Below are positions 54,141-62,900 of a DNA stretch of 64,000 nt, piece by piece. The translations under genes and the position numbers were made by a program. The notes beneath the pieces are model-generated. The model saw nothing but the letters and a program-made list of their open reading frames with translations, was not told the DNA's origin and did not search any database. Source of the stretch: DASSQJ01 sp963773655 (lineage in GTDB: Bacteria; Actinomycetota; Actinomycetes; Actinomycetales; Dermatophilaceae); contig CAVZBX010000003.1 of NCBI GenBank assembly GCA_963773655.1, positions 620,001 through 684,000 on the forward strand, read 5' to 3'. Numbering within the stretch: position 1 is the stretch's first letter; each line of letters opens with the position of its first letter.

Positions 54141-54410
54141 TCATCCACCACGCTGCCCCGGTTGCCCGTCGTCGGCGTCATTCTTCCGAGGTGACGTCGG
54201 GGGCCGTTCCCGACCGGGGCGCTTCCCGAGTGGCTCGACGCGCAGGATCCCGGCCAAGGGGCTGAGCCTGAGCAGGAAGCCGACGACCTCCTGGCTGTCG
54301 TGCAGCGACACGACGATCAGCCCTCCCGTGGCGGTCGGCGTGAAGCGAGCCCGGTACGGCCACAGGTCCTCGGGGTCCACCTCGCCGAGCACTTCCACCA
54401 GGATCCGCAT
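54141..54410 (-). CDS. Small ACT-like protein, second of the cluster's pair
   Basis: An 89-residue protein (starts MRILVEVLGEVDPEDLW). The first 60 residues follow the strand-helix-strand-strand-helix-strand pattern also seen in the 73-residue protein at 52211-52432; the C-terminal 25 residues are polar and disordered. GAGGAG lies eight bases before the ATG. It sits between the LAL regulator gene and the desulfinase gene. Function unknown; the pair could be a binding or sensing module for the cluster. Confidence 0.55.
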   Translation of the reverse strand: MRILVEVLGEVDPEDLWPYRARFTPTATGGLIVVSLHDSQEVVGFLLRLSPLAGILRVEPLGKRPGRERPPTSPRKNDADDGQPGQRGG

Positions 54411-54498
54411 GTCGGCTCCTCCCGTGGGTGGACATGAACAGCCTCCACTGATCCAGCGGATCCGCCATCACCCGCCGAGAATGAGTCCCGGCGCGGCG

Positions 54499-57117
54499 TC
54501 ACAGGAGGCCGAGCTCGGCCGCCCGCCGTACGGCCGATCGCCGGTTCGTGACCTCGAGCTTGCGGAAGACGTGCGCGACGTGGGTCTTCACGGTGTTCAC
54601 CGAGATGGACTCGGCCTCGGCGATCTCGCCGTGCGACAGGTCCGTTGCCAGGAAGCTGAGGATGCTGCGCTCCCGCGCGGTCAGCGTCTCCCCCCACTCG
54701 GCCTCGGCGGGCGCGAGGTCGGCCGTCAGTCGAGCCACGACCCGGGTGACCTCCGATCGGTGCCGAGTCCCCGTGTGCAGGTGCTCGGTGAGGAGAGGAA
54801 TGAGCCGCGTTCCGACGAGGCGGAACGGCTCGAGGAAGCCGTGGGTCTGCGAGCACTCCAGTGCCCGTTCCAGTGCGCCGTGCGCCGCCGTCCGGTTGCC
54901 CAGATCCACGTGGGCCTGGGCGCGAACGGCGTGGACGGTGCCCGCGACGTGAGGGTAGAACCGGGCCGGGGGAATGGTGTCGATGATCTCCAGGGCCCGG
55001 TCGGGGCGGGCGGCCAGGAGCTGGACGACGGCCCGGAAGCAGGTCGCAAGGTGGAACTCCGGGCCGTCAGCGGGGGAGTCGGTCAGGGTCTCGGCCTCGT
55101 CGAGCCGACCCTGGGCCACGAGCACCATCGCGTCGATCGCGCGCTGCAGCGACGGCCACCACGGTGCCATCTGACCACGAGCGGCGAGCCCGCGGCCCCG
55201 TTGGCCGTCCAGCTGCGCGCCGTCGACGTCGCCGGCGCTGAGGCACGCCTGGGCATGCACCGCGGTGGCGAGTCCGAGCATCCCCCAGTCGTTGGGGAGC
55301 AGGTCGTCGATGCACCGTTGGAGCAGTTTCCTGGCCCGGCGGGCGTCGCCCCGCCAGAGTGCCAGCCAGCCGAGGTAGCCGTAGGCGGTCGCCGTGCCCG
55401 GGAGGTCGACCCAGCCCTTGGCGTCAGCATCGGCGACGACGCGAGTGGCGACCTCCGCGGTCTCGTCGAGGTCGCCGCCCAGGATGGACGGGATGCACGC
55501 CTCGGCCCGCGCCGCCAGCCCGAGCGCGGTGAAGCCGGCGTCGTCGGCCGTCGCCCCGGCAAGGCGCAGGAGGCGGACCGCCTCCAGCGGGTCGTCGAGC
55601 AGGCGGGCCTCGCTCATCCCGAGGTACAGCCTGGCCATGGCCCGGGTCGCGACGTCGACGTCGACGGCACCGGACTCGACCGCCTCGAGCAGTCGGCCGC
55701 CTCGGACGACGGAATCCCGAAGGGCCGATCGGTTTCGGACCACGAAGAGGTCGATCACGGCCGCCCTGACCTCGAACCGGGCGGCCGCCGCCCCCTCGAG
55801 CCGACCGGAGACCCGACGGGCCGCGGCCAGCTCGGCACCGGCGACGTCGAGGGCACCCCGCTGCGTCGCGACCCACGCCCGGGCGAGGTGCAGCTCCGCA
55901 GCCGACCTCACCCCGTCGGGGACCGCGGCGGCCATCCGCCTGGCCGTGTCAGCCCGACCGGCCAGCACGAGGTCCAGCCAGCTCGACGCGACGATCTCAC
56001 CCGCGAGCTCGTCGAGGTGTGCAGCGAGAGCGTGGGTGACGGCGCGGTCGGGGTCCTGGAATCGCCACCAGAGGGCCGCCCGCCGCTCGACCTCGGAGGC
56101 CGAGTCGGGCGACTCCAGCCGGTGGACTCTCATGTATGACGCGAAGAGCGCGTGCCACCGGTACCACCGCTCACCGCCTCCCCCCGCCTCCGGGGAGAGG
56201 AAGAGGCCCTCCTCGACGCAGCGCTCGAGCAGGGCGGCCGAGTCCCCGGCCCCGCGGACCTCGTCCAGGAGGGACGCGCAGACGAGCTCGTCCACGGTGG
56301 CGTCGACCACGAACCGGCCGAGCTCGGGGTCCAGGGCCTCCAGGACCTCGGTCGTCAGGTAGCTCGCCAGGACGTCGTCCCTCCGGAGGCCGCCGGGGAG
56401 GTCTCGCCGGCCACTGGCTCGCATCGCCAGCACCGCCATCCGCACCGCGGCGGGCCAACCCTGGGTCAGGGCGTGCAGCTCGGCGAGCACGTCAGGCGCC
56501 ACGTCGACGTCCCACGCGGCAACGGCGGCCGCCGTCTCGCCCTCGGTGAAGGCGAGGTCGGCGTGGTCGATGAGCGTCAGGCGCTCCTCGAGCCGCAAGC
56601 GGTGCAGCTTCAGTGCGGGCATCGAGCGCGAGGCGATCACCACCCTGGTAGAGGCGGGCGCCCAGAGGACGAAGTGCTCCAGGACCGCGAGGGCCTCGCG
56701 AGCGTGGGCGACGTTCTGGACGTCGTCGATGACGAGGGTGAGGGGGGTCTCGGCGTCGTGCAGGGCCTGGTGCACGCTGTCGACCCACGAGAGGTGGTCG
56801 GCGCCCACGGGAGGGGCCTCGAGTCCCGCCAGGGCTTCGCCCAACGAGCCGGCCGCCGGTGCCCGGAGCGCCGCCAGCAGGTCACCCGTGAGCCGGCCCG
56901 AGTCCGCGTGGGCAGGCTCGAGAGCCAGCCACGCGGCGACTCCCGGGCGGGGAGAAACGCGTAGCCACGACGAGAGCAGCGTCGACTTGCCGTAGCCGGC
57001 GGCCCCGAGCACGAGGACCACCGACCCGGCCTCCAGGCTCTGGTACAGGCGGTCGCGGCTCACGGTGTGGGGGGTGACCGGTGGCGGTGCGTACCGACGA
57101 TAGTGATGCGCGTACAC
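54499..57117 (-). CDS. LuxR-family regulator of the LAL/MalT type
   Basis: An 872-residue regulator. An N-terminal STAND ATPase domain (Walker A GAAGYGKST, Walker B LVIDDVQ) is followed by TPR-like helical repeats over residues about 330-780 and a C-terminal LuxR-type HTH (LTARERSILSFLATDLSHGEIAEAESISVNTVKTHV). The family is activated by a ligand binding the TPR region plus ATP. The GTG at 57117 has AAGGAGG nine bases upstream. It heads the minus-strand cluster of small protein, desulfinase, rhodanese and small protein, and is the candidate activator of it. Confidence 0.92.
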   Translation of the reverse strand: MYAHHYRRYAPPPVTPHTVSRDRLYQSLEAGSVVLVLGAAGYGKSTLLSSWLRVSPRPGVAAWLALEPAHADSGRLTGDLLAALRAPAAGSLGEALAGLEAPPVGADHLSWVDSVHQALHDAETPLTLVIDDVQNVAHAREALAVLEHFVLWAPASTRVVIASRSMPALKLHRLRLEERLTLIDHADLAFTEGETAAAVAAWDVDVAPDVLAELHALTQGWPAAVRMAVLAMRASGRRDLPGGLRRDDVLASYLTTEVLEALDPELGRFVVDATVDELVCASLLDEVRGAGDSAALLERCVEEGLFLSPEAGGGGERWYRWHALFASYMRVHRLESPDSASEVERRAALWWRFQDPDRAVTHALAAHLDELAGEIVASSWLDLVLAGRADTARRMAAAVPDGVRSAAELHLARAWVATQRGALDVAGAELAAARRVSGRLEGAAAARFEVRAAVIDLFVVRNRSALRDSVVRGGRLLEAVESGAVDVDVATRAMARLYLGMSEARLLDDPLEAVRLLRLAGATADDAGFTALGLAARAEACIPSILGGDLDETAEVATRVVADADAKGWVDLPGTATAYGYLGWLALWRGDARRARKLLQRCIDDLLPNDWGMLGLATAVHAQACLSAGDVDGAQLDGQRGRGLAARGQMAPWWPSLQRAIDAMVLVAQGRLDEAETLTDSPADGPEFHLATCFRAVVQLLAARPDRALEIIDTIPPARFYPHVAGTVHAVRAQAHVDLGNRTAAHGALERALECSQTHGFLEPFRLVGTRLIPLLTEHLHTGTRHRSEVTRVVARLTADLAPAEAEWGETLTARERSILSFLATDLSHGEIAEAESISVNTVKTHVAHVFRKLEVTNRRSAVRRAAELGLL

Positions 57118-57244
57118 GGACGGGTCCTCCTTGGCTGCCCGTCACGATGACACGAGGCGGGTGCGCCGCGCCATGGCCGACCATGCCCTGAGAGCGAGTG
57201 GCCGCCACCGGGGCTGTCGCAGATCCGGGCCGGTCGGCGCCGGC

Positions 57245-57541
57245 TCAGCGCCGCTCGGTGAGGTGCACGACGACCCGGTCGCCGACGCCCTTGCCCACCT
57301 GCCGGAGCGTCGCTGCGGTCACCGGGAGCTTGTGGCGGCCGTCGCCGAGGGCCATGAACGAGGTGTGGAAGGGCACGCCGTCGACGGTGCCGCTGACCTT
57401 GACCAGTCCGCGGGTGCCGAAGACCTCGGTCGAGCGGTCCCAGACGACGTAGGTCCACCCGCCGTCGGCATCGCTGCGGACGAGGGTCTCCTCGAAGGTC
57501 AGGTCGAGCGGGCCGGGGGTCGTGGGGTCGTGGTCGTCCAT
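57245..57541 (-). CDS. DUF1905-domain protein
   Basis: A 98-residue beta-rich protein. TFEETLVRSDADGGWTYVVWD and FGTRGLVKVSGTVDGVPF followed by LPVTAATLRQVGKGVGDRVVVHL match the DUF1905 pattern (a barrel of unknown function). ATG at 57541 has GGAGGGAC ten bases upstream. It is downstream of the DODA dioxygenase gene on the same strand and separated from the LAL gene by 127 bases. Function unknown. Confidence 0.8.
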   Translation of the reverse strand: MDDHDPTTPGPLDLTFEETLVRSDADGGWTYVVWDRSTEVFGTRGLVKVSGTVDGVPFHTSFMALGDGRHKLPVTAATLRQVGKGVGDRVVVHLTERR

Positions 57542-57635
57542 CGTCGTGTCCCTCCAGGTCGGTCCAGCAGCTACCGGTACAGACCGCCCGGACACGTCCG
57601 AGTCATCGGTCGCCTCCCCCCTCTGCCCGCCCGGG

Positions 57636-58439
57636 TCAGGCGAACTGCCAGGAGCGCTTGCTCAGGCCGTACCAGAAGCCGTCGACCACGCTCGTTCCGG
57701 CGACCTCGCCGTCCACCGACGCGGCGCCGAGTGCGACGTACAACGGGGCCCAGTGCTCGGTGCGCGGGTGCGCCTCGCGAGCCGCGGGTGCCCTGACGAG
57801 GAAGTCGAGGACGGCGTCGACGTCGCCGCGGCCGACCGCCTCGGCGGCCCAGTGGTCGAACTCGCTCGACGCCACGGGTGGCGTGCCGTCCGGCCCGTCC
57901 GCCGGGTTGAACCAGCGGAGGTTGTGGGTCGTGAACCCCGACCCGACGACGAGCACCCCCTCATCGCGCAGCGGGGCGAGCGCACGCCCGAGCTCGAGCA
58001 GCCGCCGCGGGTCCAGGGTGGGCATCGAGAGCTGGAGCACCGGCACGTCGGCGTCGGGGTACATCTCGACGAGCGGCACGTAGGCCCCGTGGTCGAGGCC
58101 GCGGGCAGGGTCCTGGTGGAGGGTCTCGCCCGCCCCGCCAAGGAGGCCGGCGACCGACCGGGCCAGGTCGGGAGCCCCCGGGGCGTTGTAGGTCACCTCG
58201 TAGTAGCGCTGCGGGAACCCCCAGAAGTCGTGCACGAGGGGCACGTCGCCGGAGGTCGCCGACACCGACACCGGGGCCTGCTCCCAGTGCGCCGACACCA
58301 TGAGGATGCTCCGGGGCCGGGGCAGGTCGCGCGACCACCCGGCGAGCTCGGCGGTCCACGTGGCGTCGTCCGCCAGGGGCGGGGCCCCGTGGCTGAGGTA
58401 GAGCACGGGCATCCGCTCCGTGCCGGTGGGGGTCGTCAT
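57636..58439 (-). CDS. DODA-type extradiol ring-opening dioxygenase (LigB/YgiD-like)
   Basis: A 267-residue protein of the 4,5-DOPA dioxygenase extradiol family. SHGAPP, MVSAHWE, GLDHGAYVPL and GSGFTTHNL carry the histidine/glutamate metal ligands of the LigB fold. Many homologs in actinobacteria have broad or unknown substrate range, so a catechol ring opening is likely but unproven. ATG at 58439 has AAGGAG eight bases upstream. Its promoter overlaps an A/T-rich dyad operator upstream, so a MarR-type repressor is expected elsewhere in the genome. Confidence 0.87.
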   Translation of the reverse strand: MTTPTGTERMPVLYLSHGAPPLADDATWTAELAGWSRDLPRPRSILMVSAHWEQAPVSVSATSGDVPLVHDFWGFPQRYYEVTYNAPGAPDLARSVAGLLGGAGETLHQDPARGLDHGAYVPLVEMYPDADVPVLQLSMPTLDPRRLLELGRALAPLRDEGVLVVGSGFTTHNLRWFNPADGPDGTPPVASSEFDHWAAEAVGRGDVDAVLDFLVRAPAAREAHPRTEHWAPLYVALGAASVDGEVAGTSVVDGFWYGLSKRSWQFA

Positions 58440-58466
58440 CGCGTGCGCTCCTTGGTCGAGGCTGCC

Positions 58467-58506
58467 AGTGTGGCAGGACCGGACAGGTAGTTCAACTTTC
58501 AACTAT
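58467..58506 (-). promoter_or_regulatory. Promoter and MarR-like operator of the dioxygenase gene
   Basis: On the minus strand, -35 TTGAAC (plus 58490-58495), 17-base spacer, -10 CACACT (plus 58467-58472). The -35 lies inside a dyad (58488-58506, TAGTTGAAAGTTGAACTA on the minus strand, 14 of 18 positions symmetric). The dyad is A/T-rich in a G/C-rich context, typical of MarR-type sites. Confidence 0.5.
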
Positions 58507-58634
58507 CTGACCGGCGGGCGCGCGAACAGGGTGCCGTTTGCGTGATCGGGCCGCGGTGGCGCTACCGTCGGACCCGTTGCCACGTCGGAGCAGCGACGAA
58601 TCCGCTGCACGTGGGGACGGACAGGCAGGTACAC

Positions 58635-61412
58635 ATGGCATCCGGGCGCAAGCTCGTCATCGTCGAGTCACCGGCGAAGGCGAGGACCATCGCGGGGTAC
58701 CTCGGCCCGGACTGGGACGTCGAGGCCTCGGTCGGCCACATCCGCGACATCCCGACGCCGAGCGAGATGCCGGCGGAGATCAAGAAGGGGCCGTTCGGCA
58801 AGTTCGGCGTCAACATCGACGACGACTTCGACCCCTACTACGTCGTCGACGCGGACAAGAAGAAGAAGGTCCGCGAGCTGAAGTCGCTGCTCAAGGACGC
58901 CGACGAGCTCTACCTCGCCACGGATGAGGACCGCGAGGGCGAGGCCATCGCGTGGCACCTCTACGAGACCCTCCAGCCGAAGATCCCGGTCAAGCGGATG
59001 GTCTTCCACGAGATCACCCGCGAGGCCATCCAGCGCGCGGCCAACCAGACCCGCGACATCAACGCGGCCCTCGTCGACGCCCAGGAGACCCGCCGCATCC
59101 TCGACCGGCTCTACGGCTACGAGGTGAGCCCGGTCCTGTGGCGCAAGGTGGCCCCGAAGCTGTCCGCGGGCCGCGTGCAGTCGGTCGCGACCCGGATGGT
59201 CGTCGAGCGCGAGCGCGAGCGGATGGCGTTCGTCCGGGCCTCGTACTGGGACGTCGAGGCCGACGTCACGCCGGGCGCCGACGCCGACCTCTTCACCGCC
59301 CGCCTCACCGGCGTCGACGGCAAGCGGGTGGCCACCGGCCGCGACTTCGCCGACGACGGCACCCTCAAGGGCGACCGCTCGGTGCAGCTCGACGAACAGC
59401 GGGCCACCGGCATCGCGGAGGCGCTGCGGCGGGTGCGGGTCACCGTCGCCGAGGTCAGCGAGAAGCCGTACACGCGCCGTCCGAGCGCACCGTTCACGAC
59501 GAGCACCCTCCAGCAGGAGGCCTCGCGCAAGCTGCGGCTGAACTCGCGCAACGCGATGCGGGTGGCCCAGCGCCTCTACGAGAACGGCTACATCACCTAC
59601 ATGCGCACCGACAGCACGGCGCTGTCGGACACCGCGATCTCCGCGGCGCGCCAGCAGGCCCGCGACATGTACGGCGCGGCCTCGGTGCCCGATGCCCCGC
59701 GCCGGTACGAGAAGAAGGTCAAGAACGCCCAGGAGGCGCACGAGGCGATCCGCCCGGCGGGTGACCGCTTCCGCACCCCCAAGCAGCTCGAGGGCGAGCT
59801 GCGCGGCGAGGAGTTCCGCCTCTACGAGCTGATCTGGATGCGCACGGTCGCCTCGCAGATGGCCGACGCCCGGGGCTCGACCGCCTCGATCCGGCTCGCG
59901 GCGACGCTGCCCGAGGGCGCGCCCGCCCGCGAGGTCGAGCTGTCCGCGAGCGGCACCGTCATCACCTTCCGCGGCTTCCTCGCCGCCTACGAGGAGGGCC
60001 GCGACGACCAGGGCCGCGGCCGCGACGACGAGGAGCGCCGCCTGCCCCCGCTCGGGGCCGGCCGTGAGCTCGACGTCCGCCGGGCCGAGGCGGGTGGCCA
60101 CGAGACCTCTCCTCCGGCCCGCTACACCGAGGCGACCCTCGTCAAGGCGATGGAGGAGCGCGGCATCGGCCGTCCCTCCACCTACGCCTCGACCATCGGC
60201 ACCATCCAGGACCGCGGCTACGTCAACACCAAGGGGTCCGCGCTGGTGCCCTCCTGGCTGGCGTTCGCCGTCACCCGCCTGATGGAGGAGCACTTCGGGC
60301 GGCTGGTCGACTACGACTTCACCGCGAGCATGGAGGAGGACCTCGACGCCATCGCCCGCGGCGACGAGCAGCGGGTCGCGTGGCTGAAGCGGTTCTACTT
60401 CGGTGACGAGGCCACGTCCGCGGAGGGGCTGCGCCAGCTCGTCGAGGACCTCGGCGACATCGACGCACGCGCCATCTCCACCATCGACATCGGCGACGGG
60501 ATCGTCGTGCGGGTCGGCCGCTACGGACCGTACGTCGAGGAGGTCGTGCCCGCAGGGGTGGACCCGCGCACCGGGGAGATGACCGACGCCCGGGCGGCGT
60601 CGTCCGGGGAGACCCAGCCCCGGCGGGCGTCCATCACCGACGACGTGCCCCCCGACGAGCTGACCCCCGCCATGGCCCGGGAGCTGCTCGACCAGGCGGC
60701 CGACGACGGCCGCGTGCTCGGACGCGACCCGGAGACCGGTCACGAGGTGGTGGCCCGGGCCGGCCGGTACGGGCCCTACGTCACCGAGGTGCTGCCTGAG
60801 CCCGACGAGGCCCCGGGCAAGGGGAAGGGCAAGGGCAAGGCCGGGAAGGCCAAGCCCCGCACGGCCTCGCTCTTCACCGACATGGACCTCGGGACCATCG
60901 ACCTCGAGTCCGCGCTCCGGCTGCTCTCGCTACCACGGGTCGTCGGCACCGACCCGGAGTCCGGCGAGGAGATCACCGCCCAGAACGGGCGGTACGGTCC
61001 GTACCTGAAGAAGGGCACCGACTCGCGCTCGCTCACCTCGGAGCAGCAGCTGTTCGACATCACCCTCGACGAGGCGCTCGCCGTCTACGCCCAGCCGAAG
61101 CAGCGCGGGAGGGCAGCCGCCAAGCCGCCGCTCGCCGAGCTCGGCACCGACCCGGTGTCGGGGAGGCCAGTCGTCGTCAAGGACGGGCGGTTCGGCCCCT
61201 ACGTCACCGACGGCGAGACCAACGCCACGCTGCGCAAGGACGACGACCCCGAGAAGATCACCCCCGAGCGCGGCTACGAGCTGCTCGCCGACAAGCGCGC
61301 CCGCGGCCCGGCCAAGAAGACCGCCCGCAAGCGCACCGCGACCAAGACGGCGACGACCACGAGGAAGACCACCGGGAGCCGGACCGGCGGACGAGCGGAG
61401 AAGAAGTCCTGA
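58635..61412 (+). CDS. topA: DNA topoisomerase I
   Basis: A 925-residue type IA topoisomerase. The Toprim domain has IVESPAKARTI and ATDEDREGEAIAWH, the active-site tyrosine is Tyr322 in GYITYMRTDST, and the C-terminal half contains actinobacterial Topo_C repeats (GRYGPYV occurs several times). A lysine/threonine-rich tail ends it, as in mycobacterial TopA. It relaxes negative supercoils. ATG at 58635 is the first in frame near the normal N-terminus (MASGRKLVIVESP). A TACCGT at 58563-58568 is a candidate -10. It is Rv3646c-like by location. Confidence 0.97.
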   Translation: MASGRKLVIVESPAKARTIAGYLGPDWDVEASVGHIRDIPTPSEMPAEIKKGPFGKFGVNIDDDFDPYYVVDADKKKKVRELKSLLKDADELYLATDEDREGEAIAWHLYETLQPKIPVKRMVFHEITREAIQRAANQTRDINAALVDAQETRRILDRLYGYEVSPVLWRKVAPKLSAGRVQSVATRMVVERERERMAFVRASYWDVEADVTPGADADLFTARLTGVDGKRVATGRDFADDGTLKGDRSVQLDEQRATGIAEALRRVRVTVAEVSEKPYTRRPSAPFTTSTLQQEASRKLRLNSRNAMRVAQRLYENGYITYMRTDSTALSDTAISAARQQARDMYGAASVPDAPRRYEKKVKNAQEAHEAIRPAGDRFRTPKQLEGELRGEEFRLYELIWMRTVASQMADARGSTASIRLAATLPEGAPAREVELSASGTVITFRGFLAAYEEGRDDQGRGRDDEERRLPPLGAGRELDVRRAEAGGHETSPPARYTEATLVKAMEERGIGRPSTYASTIGTIQDRGYVNTKGSALVPSWLAFAVTRLMEEHFGRLVDYDFTASMEEDLDAIARGDEQRVAWLKRFYFGDEATSAEGLRQLVEDLGDIDARAISTIDIGDGIVVRVGRYGPYVEEVVPAGVDPRTGEMTDARAASSGETQPRRASITDDVPPDELTPAMARELLDQAADDGRVLGRDPETGHEVVARAGRYGPYVTEVLPEPDEAPGKGKGKGKAGKAKPRTASLFTDMDLGTIDLESALRLLSLPRVVGTDPESGEEITAQNGRYGPYLKKGTDSRSLTSEQQLFDITLDEALAVYAQPKQRGRAAAKPPLAELGTDPVSGRPVVVKDGRFGPYVTDGETNATLRKDDDPEKITPERGYELLADKRARGPAKKTARKRTATKTATTTRKTTGSRTGGRAEKKS

Positions 61413-61446
61413 CCCGCACGGGGTTGCCGTGCTGGTTACCCGTCAG

Positions 61447-61452
61447 TAGGTT
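61447..61452 (+). promoter_or_regulatory. -10 box for leaderless SCP2 gene
   Basis: TAGGTT followed by six bases and the ATG at 61459. Confidence 0.5.
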
Positions 61453-61458
61453 CGGGGC

Positions 61459-61906
61459 ATGGCCATCGACCCGCAGACCCTGCACGGACTCCCTCCGGCG
61501 GAGTTCGTCGCCCTCGTCAAGCGCACCTCGGACCAGCAGATCGAGGCCGACTTCGGCGGCGAGCACCGCGAGCAGATGCTCGACAGCGTCTTCGACAAGT
61601 TCCCGCAGCAGTTCCGGCCGGAGCAGGCCGGGGACCGCAGCGCCCGGATCGACTTCCGGATCACCGGCGCCCCGGACGGCGGGTCCGACACCTACGCGGT
61701 CGTCGTCGACGACGGCGAGTGCCGGGTCGACAAGCACCCGTCCGCCGAGCCGGACCTCTCGCTGATGATGGGGCCCGCTCGAGTTCCTCAAGCTCCTCAC
61801 CGGGACCGGCAACCCCGCGATGATGTTCATGATGGGCAAGATCAAGGCCCGCGGCGACGTCGCCCTGGCCGCCGCCCTCTCGAACTGGTTCCACTCGCCG
61901 TCCTGA
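61459..61906 (+). pseudogene. SCP2 sterol-binding domain protein, single-base frameshift
   Basis: The frame opens at ATG 61459 (MAIDPQTLHGL...) and reads an SCP2-type fold through SLMMGP near base 61771. The continuation LEFLKLLTGTGNPAMMFMMGKIKARGDVALAAAL (stop 61904-61906) is in the +1 frame. Deleting one base within 61771-61777 restores a protein of about 148 residues. SCP2 domains bind hydrophobic ligands. Codon bias is normal on both sides, so a recent mutation or consensus error is likely. The shift is next to a GCTCGAG string. Confidence 0.75.
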
Positions 61907-61932
61907 AGGCTCGGCACCGGGCCCGAACGCGC

Positions 61933-61963
61933 TTGACCCTCACGCGACGTCGGGCCCGACCGT
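61933..61963 (+). promoter_or_regulatory. MerR-type promoter with 19-base spacer
   Basis: -35 TTGACC (61933-61938), 19-base spacer, -10 GACCGT (61958-61963, one mismatch to TAnnnT), six bases to the ATG at 61970. A 19-base spacer is characteristic of promoters activated by MerR proteins, so autoactivation of the gene is expected. Confidence 0.5.
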
Positions 61964-61969
61964 GGTGAC

Positions 61970-62761
61970 ATGACCACGACGCGCCAGCACACTGCAGGAG
62001 TGGAGCTCACCGTCGGCCAGGTGGCCGAGACCTTCGGCGTCACGGTGCGCACCCTGCACCACTACGACGCCATCGGCCTCGTCGTACCCAGCGGACGGAC
62101 GCCCGCCGGGTACCGGATCTACGCCGATGCCGACCTGGCCCGGCTCGCCACGGTCGTGACCTACCGCCGGCTCGGCCTGCCCCTCGACGAGGTGCGGGCC
62201 CTGCTCGACGGCGACGGCACACCGGTGGAGCACCTGCGGCGACAGCGCGACGCGGTCACGTCCCGGCTGGGCGAGCTCGAGGAGCTCGTCGCAGCCATCG
62301 ACCGAGCACTGGAGCGAGAGATGAACGACCGACCCGCCACGACCGAGGACCTGCAGGAGCTCTTCGGGGACGGCTACAGCGAGGAGCGCCAGGCGGAGGC
62401 GGAGGAGCGCTGGGGCGAGACCGAGGCCTACCGGCAGTCCGCCGCGCGGACCGGCCGCTACACGAAGGCCGACTGGGAGGAGGTCAAGGCGGAGATGACG
62501 GCGGTCAACGCCGCCTTCGTCGCCGCGATGCAGGCCGGCGAGCCGGCCACCTCGGAGGCGGCGATGGACGCGGCGGAGGCGCACCGCCTCCACATCGGCC
62601 GCCGGTTCTACGACCTCGACCACGCCTTCCACCGGGGCCTCGCCGACATGTACGTCGCCGACCCACGGTTCACCGCGACGTACGAGGACCTCGCACCGGG
62701 GCTGGCGCAGTACGTGCGCGACGCCGTCCACGCCAACGCCGACCGGCGCGAGCGCCGGTGA
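61970..62761 (+). CDS. MerR-family regulator with TipAS drug-binding domain
   Basis: A 263-residue TipA-like regulator. The N-terminal MerR domain (VGQVAETFGVTVRTLHHYD, GYRIYADADLARL) is followed by a coiled coil and a TipAS domain from about residue 118. An internal ATG at 62321 (residue 118) has GGAG six bases upstream, so a separate short form equal to TipAS can be made, as in Streptomyces TipA. The family binds thiopeptide or other compounds covalently or tightly. No transporter is adjacent. The stop (62759-62761) lies in a tandem repeat. Confidence 0.93.
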   Translation: MTTTRQHTAGVELTVGQVAETFGVTVRTLHHYDAIGLVVPSGRTPAGYRIYADADLARLATVVTYRRLGLPLDEVRALLDGDGTPVEHLRRQRDAVTSRLGELEELVAAIDRALEREMNDRPATTEDLQELFGDGYSEERQAEAEERWGETEAYRQSAARTGRYTKADWEEVKAEMTAVNAAFVAAMQAGEPATSEAAMDAAEAHRLHIGRRFYDLDHAFHRGLADMYVADPRFTATYEDLAPGLAQYVRDAVHANADRRERR

Positions 62762-62790
62762 GGCCACGGCGCGAGCGCCGGTGAGGCCAC
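62745..62790 (+). repeat. 23-base tandem duplication across the TipA stop codon
   Basis: Two perfect copies at 62745-62767 and 62768-62790 (each begins GGCGCGAGCGCC), with a partial third from 62791. The stop codon of the tipA-like gene is in the first copy, so the duplication has not extended the protein. The gap after it (62791-62900) holds no gene; it carries the promoter region of the secreted-protein gene. Confidence 0.85.
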
Positions 62791-62900
62791 GGCGCGAGCG
62801 GGGTAGGTACTAGCACCAAAGCCCGATGGCGCGTGTCCGCCGGCCCGGGGCACCGTGCTCCTCGAAGGGCCGATCCGCGGCCCGGTCCGAGGAGGACACC

